Assembly: GCA_021496925.1 (NCBI GenBank)
Contig: CP053915.1
Coordinates: 2,681,001-2,745,000, forward strand
Direction of reading: 5' to 3'
Origin: Acidovorax sp. YS12
Lineage (GTDB): Bacteria; Pseudomonadota; Gammaproteobacteria; Burkholderiales; Burkholderiaceae_C
Length of the DNA stretch: 64,000 nt
Shown here: in pieces, positions 25,401 to 33,067 of the stretch
Numbering within the stretch: the stretch's first letter is position 1
Layout: the number at the start of each line of letters is the position of its first letter
The notes under the pieces: model-generated
The model's database searches: none
What the model saw: only the letters and a program-made list of their open reading frames with translations
Told to the model about the DNA's origin: nothing
Program-made: the position numbers and the translations under genes

Positions 25401-25668
25401 CAACTTCGTGCTCTATGCGCTCCAGCGCACCAACGGCGGCCAGGGCGGCATCACCGGCGAAACGGCGCTGTGGTCCAGCAACACCTACGGCATGCCGGGC
25501 GCGCGCGTGGCCTTCAACGGCGCGGGCCTGCTTACGGTGCACGACCTGCGCGAGCGCCAGCGCTTCACCTCCGGCGTGCTGGGCGAACGCCTGGAACTGC
25601 GCGCCGACGGGGCGCTGGTGCTGCTGGATGGCGCCGGGCGCGTGGTCTGGCGCGCCGCAGGCACTTGA
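22435..25668 (+). CDS. Large lipoprotein with C-terminal B-type lectin domain
   Basis: The 1077-aa protein starts with a lipoprotein signal peptide whose lipobox is L-A-A-C (Cys23), followed by a Gly/Pro-rich linker. Near residues 175-190 is an EF-hand-like calcium loop (D-L-T-G-D-G-M-V-D-Y-R-D). A bacterial-repeat-like segment (R-F-A-R-W-V-G-C) follows near residues 315-330, then a long beta-rich middle I do not recognise. The last 110 residues match a bulb-type mannose-binding lectin domain (L-A-L-Q-S-D-G-N-F-V-L-Y, then A-L-W-S-S-N). It is probably anchored in the outer membrane and binds carbohydrate. It follows the IPTL-CTERM gene directly and may share its transcript. The ATG at 22435 is chosen because it starts a proper signal peptide. 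Confidence 0.8.
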   Translation: MKYAPAPLRRYGLALALSATLAACGGGDDGPPPPLPPLPAPGAHRVALPGDADVVNIELVDLPDLDLPEIPLQSGGAFAASVPAQYLDEVLLLRLRKRDASGSAAAAGAETSDGSPGTTRAYLLATGRDLEAGSVAFNPVTDYITRQLLAFTDRLPPERLRYYQDTLAAALIAQDLTGDGMVDYRDALAFDPGSRAHLARLDFDYQAAVQTPLDGGPSLLQTYAAPPAGREDPAGNATGQALTAVFDPLETVPLPNPNDLRVAVLEFDADYGGSVVIDELPGMRLDAENPRLLRRVEMGDAPPGFTLRATPRAGMRFARWVGCPQEQADGACRVTAAQDARVGAQFQLDSEALGPGIAGVVKLGQFPDASYTVDMDTAGLLRVGRVTAPALAQQLAAAVPGHVIATLNWRYPLRRITAVQGRAADGSIVFATAPVAIHEVYQAFSTLETGRAPTIDDVQAVRLDVDDGSQSKAAFLKSAHAPDATSASVWIPGYGKALEAGGGFYLAQNPAGRGFVLVNAPGGGQAAEGAQAERALRAACAASASAPDCAVLKEALLTRPLGEIKLVKYKVLTGTFKVTLEVDVTDSHGSFTFLWSTIGPGFDLSGNMRGNLTVSLLAEAFLGFQGEKDFAKSLSTKMCGTGQQIAVNNPKASSPEALADKVKNPGGDADALGQAGAALGQAAEINVSFCAENGQSASTGGRGAMDLIEPDKLRLAIQLNNTTPDGVVLPLKVGIGITAKAQGKLGLDAEYRVRQTIPYDVDVDLGSACTKVLGVTACTPPGIAGLAGLKKQRAEGKMGSYTHQKWRMGLVANAEYAPGVDLTLTWGPRAISESLVTIGAGISMPVSVVGQLTLFQNSNFPEDVAAQLPGGCSEGYSYAIGQALRVGVYGKIVPKIDVPLLAGLRYGLDEVTIFSKSHDFPIKPPVLHLLGWNSEGADSVHAGESCRSLAERPARFFRESYAWGRGELNWDTPKILYTRNRKLALQSDGNFVLYALQRTNGGQGGITGETALWSSNTYGMPGARVAFNGAGLLTVHDLRERQRFTSGVLGERLELRADGALVLLDGAGRVVWRAAGT

Positions 25669-25706
25669 TAGGCGCAGTCACGGCCCGTGGCCCGACAATC
25701 GGGAGC

Positions 25707-26744
25707 ATGCACAACACCCCCTGCTCCCCCAGCACCCCTGGCTACGCGGGCCTCACGCCCGACGTGGTGCTCGACGCCCTGGCCAGCGCCGGCCTGTACG
25801 GCGACGGGCGCCTGATGGCGCTGGGCTCCTATGAAAACCGCGTGTACCAGGCCGTGCTGGAAGACGGCACGCGCGTGGTCGCCAAGTTCTACCGCCCGGG
25901 GCGCTGGAGCGAGGCCCAGATCCTGGAAGAACACGCCTTCGCGCAGGAGCTGGCCGCCGCCGAGGTGCCCATGGTGGCGCCGCTGCTGCTGGGCGGCCGC
26001 ACGCTGCACCACCACGCGGGCTTCGCCTTCTCGGTCAGCCCCTGGCGCGGCGGGCGCACGCCGGAGCTGGAGGATTTCGAGACGCTGGAGTGGCTGGGCC
26101 GCTTTCTCGCGCGCATCCACAACGTGGGCGCGGCGCGCCCCTTCGCGCACCGGCCCGCGCTGGACCTGCGCCACTTCGGCCAGGCGCCGCGCGATACGCT
26201 GCTGGCCGGGCAGCACATTCCCCTGGACCAGCAGTCCGCCTGGCGCACCGCCTGCGACGAAGCTCTTGATTTGATAGCTGGAAGCGCTTGTTCCACGGGC
26301 GCTGAAGACCGATTTGGCTTGCAAGATGCAAACACTATCCGCCTGCACGGCGACTGCCACCCCGGCAACGTGCTGTGGACGCCCGTGGATGCGCACGGCG
26401 GCGGCCCGCATTTCGTGGACCTGGACGACGCGCGCATGGGCCCTGCCGTGCAGGACCTGTGGATGCTGCTGTCGGGCGAGCGGCGCCAGCGCACGCAGCA
26501 GCTCGCGGCGCTGCTGGACGGCTACGAGCAGCTGCGCCCGTTCGACCGGCGCGAACTGGCGCTGATCGAGCCGCTGCGCACGCTGCGCCTGATCCACTAC
26601 AGCGCGTGGCTGGCGCAGCGCTGGAGCGACCCGATCTTCCCGATCAACTTCCCCTGGTTCGGCAGCAGCGCCTACTGGCAAGGCCAGGTGGACATGCTGC
26701 GCGAGCAGATCGAGGCCATGCGGGAGCCGCCGCTGGCGGCGTGA
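25707..26744 (+). CDS. srkA: SrkA/YihE-type stress response kinase with an R1-derived insert
   Basis: This 345-aa cytoplasmic Ser/Thr kinase of the SrkA (YihE) family has the catalytic loop L-H-G-D-C-H-P-G-N-V-L-W and the metal-binding F-V-D-L-D-D. In E. coli SrkA dampens MazF-linked stress damage. Relatives are about 325-335 aa. The surplus here is explained by residues about 187-211, which are encoded by an R1 repeat that stays in frame. The segment (L-I-A-G-S-A-C-S-T-G-A-E-D) lies just before the catalytic loop and has unusual codons. GACAAT just upstream of the ATG may be a -10 hexamer. Whether the insert affects activity is unknown, but every motif after it is intact. Confidence 0.85.
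   Translation: MHNTPCSPSTPGYAGLTPDVVLDALASAGLYGDGRLMALGSYENRVYQAVLEDGTRVVAKFYRPGRWSEAQILEEHAFAQELAAAEVPMVAPLLLGGRTLHHHAGFAFSVSPWRGGRTPELEDFETLEWLGRFLARIHNVGAARPFAHRPALDLRHFGQAPRDTLLAGQHIPLDQQSAWRTACDEALDLIAGSACSTGAEDRFGLQDANTIRLHGDCHPGNVLWTPVDAHGGGPHFVDLDDARMGPAVQDLWMLLSGERRQRTQQLAALLDGYEQLRPFDRRELALIEPLRTLRLIHYSAWLAQRWSDPIFPINFPWFGSSAYWQGQVDMLREQIEAMREPPLAA
26262..26339. repeat. R1 repeat inside the srkA reading frame
   Basis: The core TTGATAGCTGGAAGCGCTTG and the conserved tail GAAGACCGATTTGGCTTGCA are recognisable, and the local base composition is clearly lower in GC. The same tail follows R1 at 57518 and 63503. It keeps the srkA frame open and adds about 25 codons. Confidence 0.75.
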
Positions 26745-26762
26745 AAACGTGTTGACGGAAGC

Positions 26763-27509
26763 TCAGCGCCGGCGCGACGGCAGCACGGCGGCGGCGCTGG
26801 AGGAAACCTCGCCGCGCTGCGGCGCGGGCTGCGCCACCACCGGGGCCACGGCGGGCGGCGGCACCGGCGCGGCCACGGCGGGCGCGGGCGCCAGCGAGGC
26901 GCGCCAGGCGCTCACCAGCACGTCGTTGACGAAGCGCCGCTCCAGCCACAGCCAGACCAGCACGGGCGCGAGCGTGGGCACCACCAGCGCGCCGAGCTGG
27001 TAGCCGTAGATGATGGCCTCCATCTGGCCCTGCTCGACCTTGAGCACGCGCGCGTCCAGCCCCGTGGCCAGCAGCAGCTGCATCAGCAGGTACATCGCCA
27101 GGCTGAACGCCTGCGCCGGCTGCAGCAGCGCGTAGCCCGCCAGCACGCGCCATGCGCGCCCGCGCGAACGCTGCAGCACCTGCGCCGCCAGCATCAGCGC
27201 CAGGAAGATGGGCAGGCCGTAGGCATAGCGGCCCGGCTCGGCATCAAGCGTGATCTCGGCCTGGCGCCAGCCCGTCTGCGCGGTGGCGATGGCCACGGAC
27301 GAATCCAGCGTCACCTGCTCGCCGGGCAGCACGTGCACCACGCGCACCCACTGCGGCGCCGCCTGCTCCAGCCCGGCCTTGGCCAGCAGCGCGGCGGGGT
27401 ACGCGCTCACGCGCGCCACCTGGAGCCAGGCCAGCGTGAACAGAATCACGCCGAGGAAGGCCGTGAACGCGAAGCGCCACAGCGGTGGCAGACGGGTAAG
27501 CAAGCGCAC
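26763..27509 (-). CDS. Exosortase H-associated membrane protein
   Basis: This 248-aa membrane protein has an N-terminal helix (about 10-30), a roughly 70-residue external segment with W-V-R-V-V-H-V-L-P-G-E-Q, then three or four more helices. The C-terminal tail is rich in Ala and Pro. It follows the exosortase H gene by 13 nt, which is the usual place of the exosortase H-associated membrane protein found with IPTL-CTERM systems. The start is a GTG at 27509 with GGAGGGG about 6 nt upstream. No ATG in frame gives a sensible protein. Its role is unknown; partner or assembly factor of the exosortase is the likely one. Confidence 0.8.
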   Translation of the reverse strand: MRLLTRLPPLWRFAFTAFLGVILFTLAWLQVARVSAYPAALLAKAGLEQAAPQWVRVVHVLPGEQVTLDSSVAIATAQTGWRQAEITLDAEPGRYAYGLPIFLALMLAAQVLQRSRGRAWRVLAGYALLQPAQAFSLAMYLLMQLLLATGLDARVLKVEQGQMEAIIYGYQLGALVVPTLAPVLVWLWLERRFVNDVLVSAWRASLAPAPAVAAPVPPPAVAPVVAQPAPQRGEVSSSAAAVLPSRRR

Positions 27510-27522
27510 CTTCGCCCCTCCC

Positions 27523-28053
27523 TCAAGCCGCCACGGCGGCCGGCGGCACGGGCGGCTCCTGCGGCGGCGCGGCCGGGGCCTTGCTGCCCGCGCGCACCCA
27601 CACCAGCCAGACGACCAGCACGTCAAGCATGATCAGCGCCTGCCACAGGTACTCGTGCGCGAAGTTGAACACATCCATGTTCCACTGGCCCAGGTAGAAC
27701 AGGCTGATGACGCGCACCACGTTCAGCGCCTGCACGGCGACGAAGCCCGCCACCAGCCCGACCAGCTTGTGGCGCCAGGAGGCCGGGAACGCCATGATGG
27801 CAGCAAAGAGCACGATGCAGGCCTCGATGCCGTTGCAGCCCGGCTCGATCGACACGCCAAAGCCTGTCTGCGCATTCCACAGCACCTTGCCCGCCGCCGT
27901 GGCCGTGCTGTCGAACCACGTCACCAGCCCGGCGCAGATGCGCGCCAGCAGCGCCGTCCAGGGCAGCACCAGATGCTGCTGCACCCACCCGAGCATGTTG
28001 ATGCCGAACAGGGTGAGCTGCAGCGCCAGAAAGACCAGAAAGAAACGCAACAT
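27523..28053 (-). CDS. xrtH: Exosortase H (IPTLxxWG-CTERM specific)
   Basis: The 176-aa polytopic membrane protease/transpeptidase has the exosortase active-site trio: Cys73 in E-P-G-C-N-G-I-E-A, Arg114 in N-V-V-R-V-I-S and His133 in F-A-H-E-Y. Its short length and motif spacing fit the exosortase H class, which processes proteins with an IPTLxxWG-CTERM tail. One such substrate is encoded at 20978-22369. An alternative start three codons upstream (28062) has GGGGA close by; I kept 28053 as the first Met of the conserved hydrophobic start. It is divergent from the glycosyltransferase gene, 99 nt away. Confidence 0.88.
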   Translation of the reverse strand: MLRFFLVFLALQLTLFGINMLGWVQQHLVLPWTALLARICAGLVTWFDSTATAAGKVLWNAQTGFGVSIEPGCNGIEACIVLFAAIMAFPASWRHKLVGLVAGFVAVQALNVVRVISLFYLGQWNMDVFNFAHEYLWQALIMLDVLVVWLVWVRAGSKAPAAPPQEPPVPPAAVAA

Positions 28054-28152
28054 GGCGGGCATTATCCCCGGCGGCCACGCAGGGCGCCACTCACGGATGC
28101 GCACGCGGCCTGCCGCATCCCCGTACACTCTCGCACGCTTTCGACCGCCTCC

Positions 28153-29721
28153 ATGAATTTCCCCCCGCCGCCGCGCCGGGCCGGCCCCCTGCCCATCGAC
28201 CCCGACGATCCGCGCCACATGGCCTGGCTCACGCTCGGCTTCATCGCGCTGCACCTGCTGGTGTGGACGCTGCTGCCCGCGCTGAGCCACCGCGCGCCGC
28301 CGTGGGACAACATCGAGCAGTTGGTCTGGACGCAATCGCTGCAGTGGGGCTACTACAAGCACCCGCCCGCACCCACCTGGTGGATGGTTTTCTGGACCGA
28401 GCTGCTCGGGCGCCAGGTGTGGGTCACCTTCCTGGCCGCGCAGCTCAGCGTGGCGGGCATGCTGCTGTGCGTGTGGCGCATCGCCCTGATGGTGACCACG
28501 CCGCTGCGCGCCTTCGTCAGCGTGGTGCTCACGGCGCTGGTGGCCTACCACGGGCTGCGCGGCATCATGGCCAACCACAACACGCTGCAGCTGCTGCCGG
28601 TAGGGCTGCTGCTGTGGGCCCTGCTGGGCGCCGTGCGCGCGCCGCCGCACGGCGCCGCGCGCTGGTGGCTGTGGGCCGCCGCCGGGGCCGCGGGGGCGCT
28701 GTGCATGCTGTCCAAATACAGCGCGCTGGTGTGGTTCGCCGTGGCCGGGCTGTGGCTGCTGCTGGAGCCGCGCATGCGCAGCCTGCGCGCCTGGGGGCCG
28801 GTGCTGCTGGGCGCCGCCGTGTGCCTGGCGCTGCTGGGGCCGCACATCGCCTGGATGGTGCAGTCGGACTTCGCCACGCTGCGCTACGCCCAGGATTCGT
28901 TTGAAAACAGCGGCCCCGGCACCGCCGGCCTGCCCGGCTACTGGGCCGACCTGTGGTTCTTCGCCACCGCCCAGCTGGGCCGCCTGGCGCCGGCGCTGAT
29001 CGCCCTGGGCGTGCTGCGCTGGTGGCTGCGCCGCGCGCCCGCCGCGCCGCAGCCCGGCCCGGATGGCGAGCGCCTGTTCGTGCGCCTGCTGGGCCTGGGC
29101 CCGCTGCTGCTGACGCTGTGCCTGGGCCTGGGCGGCATGCACCTGGCCTCCTCCTGGGCCACCACCTTCTTCGTGCTCGCGGGCCTGCTGCTGCTGCGCT
29201 GGGTGCCCGCCGTGGCGCCCGCGCGGCTGCTGGGCGCGACGCTGGCCGTGGGCCTGGCGGCCCAGCTGCTGCTGGCCGGCGGCCTGGCCCTGGGGCGCGG
29301 CGTGCTGGTGGACCAGCTGGGGCGCAACGCGCGCTCCAACTTCCCGGCGCCGGCCATGGCGCAGGCGCTGCAGCAGGTCTGGCGCCAGCACGCGCGCACG
29401 CCGCTGCGCGTGCTGGCGGGCGAGACCTGGCTGGCGGGCAACCTGTCGATCCACCTGCCGTCGCAGCCGCTGGTGTTCATTGACGCCGAGCCGCGCCACG
29501 CGCCCTGGATCGACACCGCCGCGCTGCCGCGCTGCGACCTGCTGGTGGTGGTGGACCGCAGCCCCGACGCGCCCGCGCCGAGCGCGCAGACGCTGCAGCT
29601 GCTGGCCCGCGCCGGCGCCCACGGCCAGCTCAGCGTGCCATGGACCTCCCAGCCCGGCGGGCCGCAACTGACGGTGGACTGGGGCATCGTGCCAGCCACG
29701 CAGCCGGGCTGCGCGCAGTAA
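28153..29721 (+). CDS. ArnT-like glycosyltransferase family 39 membrane protein
   Basis: The 522-aa integral membrane protein has an N-terminal catalytic region and about eleven hydrophobic helices. The first external loop contains the acidic motif W-D-N-I-E-Q-L and Y-Y-K-H-P-P-A-P-T-W-W, which matches the Asp/Glu and H-P-P features of the PMT_2/ArnT family of polyprenyl-phosphate sugar transferases. It could add a sugar to lipid A or to exported proteins. Its divergent position beside exosortase H is suggestive, because exosortase substrates are often glycosylated in other bacteria (inference). An R1 repeat follows the stop codon. Confidence 0.85.
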   Translation: MNFPPPPRRAGPLPIDPDDPRHMAWLTLGFIALHLLVWTLLPALSHRAPPWDNIEQLVWTQSLQWGYYKHPPAPTWWMVFWTELLGRQVWVTFLAAQLSVAGMLLCVWRIALMVTTPLRAFVSVVLTALVAYHGLRGIMANHNTLQLLPVGLLLWALLGAVRAPPHGAARWWLWAAAGAAGALCMLSKYSALVWFAVAGLWLLLEPRMRSLRAWGPVLLGAAVCLALLGPHIAWMVQSDFATLRYAQDSFENSGPGTAGLPGYWADLWFFATAQLGRLAPALIALGVLRWWLRRAPAAPQPGPDGERLFVRLLGLGPLLLTLCLGLGGMHLASSWATTFFVLAGLLLLRWVPAVAPARLLGATLAVGLAAQLLLAGGLALGRGVLVDQLGRNARSNFPAPAMAQALQQVWRQHARTPLRVLAGETWLAGNLSIHLPSQPLVFIDAEPRHAPWIDTAALPRCDLLVVVDRSPDAPAPSAQTLQLLARAGAHGQLSVPWTSQPGGPQLTVDWGIVPATQPGCAQ

Positions 29722-29773
29722 AAACCATAGCTGCCAGCGCTTGCCAGATAAGGGTTAGCGCCATTTTTTATGT
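29722..29773. repeat. R1 repeat between convergent genes
   Basis: CCATAGCTGCCAGCGCTTGCC directly follows the glycosyltransferase stop codon and continues AGATAAGGGTTAGCGCCA into a T-run. It fills the whole 52-nt gap to the convergent exonuclease gene, so it probably serves both as terminators. Confidence 0.75.
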
Positions 29774-30421
29774 TTATTCGCTAGCGCACAGCCGACGCAG
29801 CTTGACGAAGGCCAGCGCCGCCATCACGGCGTCGTTGAGCGCGTCGTGCGCGTCGCGCTGCGGCAGGCCGAGGTCGCGCATCAGCGTGTCGAAGCGCAGG
29901 TCGATCTCGGGGTTCTGCTGCTGCAGCGGCGGCATGCGGTGGAATTTGTAGTCGTAGTACATCGCCGAGACCTCGATGCGCTGCTGCGGCAGCCCCATGC
30001 CCAGCAGCGGCCACACGGCGCGGTTGAGCATGGCCACGTCGAACTCCAGGTAGTAGCCCACCAGCGGGCGGCTGCCGATGAAGCGCATGAGCTGGCGCAT
30101 GGCCTCGTGCAGCGGCAGGCCGCCGGCCAGGTCGCGCTCGCGCAGGCGGTGGATGCGCACGCTGTCGGCCGTCACGCCCTTTTCCGGGCGCACCAGCAGC
30201 TCCAGGCGCTCGCTGGTCAGGATGCGCTCGCCCACGATGCGCACCGCCCCGATGGAGACGATCTCGTCGCTGCGCGGGTTCAGGCCGGTGGTTTCGCAGT
30301 CCAGCGCCACCCACTCGCCCGGCGGCGGCGGCTCGAACATGAAGGCGAACTCGGGCTCGCCCAGGTGGTACAGCATCCATTGGCGGCGCAGGCGCGCCCA
30401 CCATGCGGCGGCGGCGTTCAT
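29774..30421 (-). CDS. DnaQ-type 3'-5' exonuclease (DEDDh)
   Basis: This 215-aa nuclease has Exo I L-D-C-E-T-T-G-L-N-P, Exo II around Y-Y-L-E-F-D-V-A, and Exo III H-D-A-L-N-D-A, which places it in the DEDDh class with DNA polymerase III epsilon. The first roughly 40 residues (R-L-R-R-Q-W-M-L-Y) are an extra N-terminal segment. It is not the main proofreading subunit, because it lacks the usual clamp-binding context. It overlaps the upstream CBS/cNMP gene by 4 nt (ATGA) and the two genes are often paired in betaproteobacteria. The DNA or RNA substrate is unknown. Confidence 0.88.
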   Translation of the reverse strand: MNAAAAWWARLRRQWMLYHLGEPEFAFMFEPPPPGEWVALDCETTGLNPRSDEIVSIGAVRIVGERILTSERLELLVRPEKGVTADSVRIHRLRERDLAGGLPLHEAMRQLMRFIGSRPLVGYYLEFDVAMLNRAVWPLLGMGLPQQRIEVSAMYYDYKFHRMPPLQQQNPEIDLRFDTLMRDLGLPQRDAHDALNDAVMAALAFVKLRRLCASE

Positions 30422-32241
30422 ACCGCGTCCAGCCGCAGGCGGTGGTGCAGCACGGCCTTGAAGCGCTTGACGGCCGAGAGCGCGTCCTTCAGCAGGTCGC
30501 GCTCCAGCGTGCTCAGGCGCGCCGGATCGACGTTACCCGTGACCTCGCGCTTGAGCGCCAGTTCCGCCAGCCCGGCCTGCAGGCGCAGGCCCATGAGGAA
30601 GTGCAGGCCCTGCAGCAGCTCCTGGCCGAGGCCGGCGTCGAGCGTGCCGTCGGCCACCAGCGCGGTGATGCGCTCGGCCGTGCCGGTGGCCATGACGCGC
30701 CGCGCCAGCGCCAGGCTGCGCACGCCGTGCACGATGGGGAAGATGCCGGCCTTCTTCAGGTTCACCGGCCCCTCCTCGCCCAGGCCCAGCAGCCGGTTCC
30801 ACCAGCCCGCCGGGTTGCCGAAGGCGTCCACGGCCATGGCGAAGCGGGCGATCAGCGCGTCGCTGTCGGTGGCCAGTTGCAGCAGGCGCTGGCGCACCTC
30901 GGCCAGCAGCGCGGCGTCGCCCGCGACGGCGTGGGCGTCGAGGAAGATGGCCAGGTGCATCAGGCTGTCGCCCTCGGGCTGCAGCAGCCAGTCGCGCACG
31001 CGCGTGCTCCATTCGCCGACCGTGCCGCGCCAGGCCGGGTTGCGCAGCATGATGCCGCCCTTGCACTCGGGGTAGCCGAAGCAGGTCAGCGCCTCGGAAA
31101 AGCGCTCGCAAATGTCCTGCAGGTCGGGCGGCGGCACGTAGCCGTCGCGCAGCATCAGGCCGTTGTCCTGGTCGGTTTTCAGCAGTTGCTCGCCGCGTCC
31201 CTCGCTGCCCATGACGAACAGGCAGCTGTTGGCCACCAGCGCGGGCGGGGCGATCATCTGCCAGGCGCGCTCGAACAGGCGCGCGTTGAGCTGCTGCACG
31301 AGCTGCGCCATCAGCGCCATGCGCGTGCCGCCGCGGTGCAGCACCGACACCAGGCGCGTGACCTGGGCGGCGGCGCGGTCGAGCATCTCCAGGTCGCGCG
31401 CCTGCTCGATCTGCACCGAGATCAGGTGCGACTGGTTGGCCACGAAGCTGAACAGGTCGAGCGCGCGCAGCAGCCCGAGCACGCGGCCCGCGCCATCGAC
31501 CACCACCAGGCGGTGCACGCGCGAGCGCAGCAGCAGCGCCATGGCGTCGCCGATGGTGTCGCTGGCGCGCACGGTGACCACCGGGTACGCGGCCAGCTCG
31601 CCCACGGCCAGGGTGTGCAGCGAGCGCCCGTCGAGGATGGCGCGCTGCAGCGAGGTGGAGGTGAAGATGCCCAGGCCCTCGGGCGCGTTTGGCAGGCCTT
31701 CCACCAGCACGCTGGTGGTGCGCTCCTCGTGGAACAGGCGCGTCACCGACACGATGTCGGCCGCCGCGTGCACGCGGTGCGCCGGGCGCAGGTAGGCCTG
31801 GTCCACGCGCGCCATCAGGAGCGACTGCATCTCGTGCTGCTCGGCGCGTTGCGCCAGCGTGCTGAGCTTGTGCCCCAGGTCGGAGAACAGCAGCGCGCCG
31901 AAAGCGGCGTTGCGCGCGATCAGCTCCTGCACGGTGGCACGCGCGAGCTGGTAGGCCACCAGCTCCTCGGCCACCACGAAGCGGCTGCTGACGCGCCCGG
32001 CCACCAGGCCCCGGCCGTCGAAGCAGTCGTCCGGCCCGTAGGTGGCGAGCACTTCCTCGCCCTCGGTCTGGGTGACGTAGCCCTTGATGATGACGAACAG
32101 GTGCTCGGGCACGGCCCCCACGTCGAGCACCACGGCGCCTTCGGGGTAGTAGGCGATGTCCACGCTGGCGCGCACCAGCGCCTGTTCGTCGGGGCTCAGG
32201 CAGTCGAACGGCGAGGCGGAGAAATTGAAGGCATTGGGCAT
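30418..32241 (-). CDS. cNMP-binding / CBS / DUF294 nucleotidyltransferase-like protein
   Basis: The 607-aa cytoplasmic protein has a cyclic-nucleotide-binding domain (about 15-130), two CBS domains (about 160-280), a DUF294 putative nucleotidyltransferase domain with G-S-E-G-R-G-E and K-T-D-Q-D-N (near residue 350), and a substrate-binding helical domain to the end. This family is thought to sense nucleotides and modify a partner protein in the manner of GlnD, but its target is unknown. In many bacteria it is coupled to a DEDDh exonuclease, as here with overlapping start and stop codons. The start at 32241 is the first Met before a clean cNMP fold. Confidence 0.87.
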   Translation of the reverse strand: MPNAFNFSASPFDCLSPDEQALVRASVDIAYYPEGAVVLDVGAVPEHLFVIIKGYVTQTEGEEVLATYGPDDCFDGRGLVAGRVSSRFVVAEELVAYQLARATVQELIARNAAFGALLFSDLGHKLSTLAQRAEQHEMQSLLMARVDQAYLRPAHRVHAAADIVSVTRLFHEERTTSVLVEGLPNAPEGLGIFTSTSLQRAILDGRSLHTLAVGELAAYPVVTVRASDTIGDAMALLLRSRVHRLVVVDGAGRVLGLLRALDLFSFVANQSHLISVQIEQARDLEMLDRAAAQVTRLVSVLHRGGTRMALMAQLVQQLNARLFERAWQMIAPPALVANSCLFVMGSEGRGEQLLKTDQDNGLMLRDGYVPPPDLQDICERFSEALTCFGYPECKGGIMLRNPAWRGTVGEWSTRVRDWLLQPEGDSLMHLAIFLDAHAVAGDAALLAEVRQRLLQLATDSDALIARFAMAVDAFGNPAGWWNRLLGLGEEGPVNLKKAGIFPIVHGVRSLALARRVMATGTAERITALVADGTLDAGLGQELLQGLHFLMGLRLQAGLAELALKREVTGNVDPARLSTLERDLLKDALSAVKRFKAVLHHRLRLDAV

Positions 32242-32452
32242 GGCGGGGTATTCAACCCCCCAGGCCTTGCTCCACGCTTGCAGCCCCGGCCCGCGACACG
32301 CCGGCCCTTGTCCACCGTCAAAATGAACACAGCGCCGCCGCATGCCCTTGCCACAGGAGTACTTCGCGGTAAGAATGCGGGCCCTTGCCTTGACGCAAGC
32401 GTGCACTCTGCTTCTGGCACTGTCCCTGGCCACCCGCTCCGCAACTCCATTC

Positions 32453-32866
32453 ATGCGTTTGTCCCAGACCACACTGCGCACATGCACCGCCTGGCTGCTG
32501 GCGGCGCTGGTGTTTGCATGGCTGCATCCGGCGTTCGCGGCGATGGCGGTGTTGGCCCAAGGCCCCCAAAGCATGCTGGTGGAGGTCTGTACCCACCAGG
32601 GTGTGCGCTGGGTCAGCGTGGACAGCACCGAAAGCGCACAGGCGGCCGATACCGACGAGGACGGCAACGCCGCGTCGTCGCACTGCCCGCTGTGCCGCGT
32701 GCTGGGCGACCTGCCCCTGGATCTGGGACGGGACGACCTGCGCTTTGCGCCCCCGGCTTGGCTGCGCCAGCCACCACCCGACAGCCACCACCCCACCCAG
32801 GCCCTGCGGTGGGTGGTGCGCATCTCTCCCGCGCGGGCGCCGCCTGGCGCGTATTTCTTCGTCTGA
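32453..32866 (+). CDS. DUF2946 family protein
   Basis: The protein has a hydrophobic N-terminal segment (about 10-32, signal peptide or anchor), the motif E-V-C-T-H-Q-G-V-R-W, and later S-H-C-P-L-C-R. The two-part Cys/His pattern is the mark of DUF2946 proteins, which are repeatedly found beside copper transport and TonB genes. A metal-related periplasmic role is likely. The start is uncertain. I chose 32453 because it gives 137 aa with a normal signal sequence; in-frame ATGs at 32375 and 32342 would add a second hydrophobic stretch. No good Shine-Dalgarno is visible. It heads the copper cassette on this strand. Confidence 0.7.
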   Translation: MRLSQTTLRTCTAWLLAALVFAWLHPAFAAMAVLAQGPQSMLVEVCTHQGVRWVSVDSTESAQAADTDEDGNAASSHCPLCRVLGDLPLDLGRDDLRFAPPAWLRQPPPDSHHPTQALRWVVRISPARAPPGAYFFV

Positions 32867-32973
32867 ACGCCCCGGTGCTGCGCCACATGCGCAGCGCCTG
32901 CCTGTGTTCGCCCCGCTGGCGGGGTACGGCCTGCCACGCCCCGCCCACACCTTGACGCCCATGGCCTGACGCA

Positions 32974-32996
32974 CCTGCCGGTACGCCCCCGGCAGG
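32974..32996. promoter_or_regulatory. Perfect 8-bp hairpin upstream of mbnP
   Basis: The arms CCTGCCGG and CCGGCAGG pair without mismatch around a 7-nt loop (TACGCCC). The hairpin sits 72 nt ahead of the mbnP start in a 201-nt gap. It could be an operator for a metal regulator, a terminator-like structure after the DUF2946 gene or a leader hairpin. There is no T-run, so a terminator is the weaker reading. Confidence 0.4.
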
Positions 32997-33067
32997 ATGG
33001 CCCCTGCCCGAACAAACCAGGCGGGTCACGGCGTGCGCGTCACTTTTTTAGAAGAAATACGCAAACC

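Noticed and set aside
32342..32452. Longer N-terminus for the DUF2946 gene
   Set aside because: The earlier ATGs have no well-spaced ribosome site and would place a second hydrophobic stretch before the signal segment, unlike family members. Kept as an alternative only.
32867..33067. Possible methanobactin precursor (mbnA) upstream of mbnP
   Set aside because: No short frame with a leader and a Cys-containing core and its own ribosome site is visible, and no MbnB/MbnC-type genes are present.
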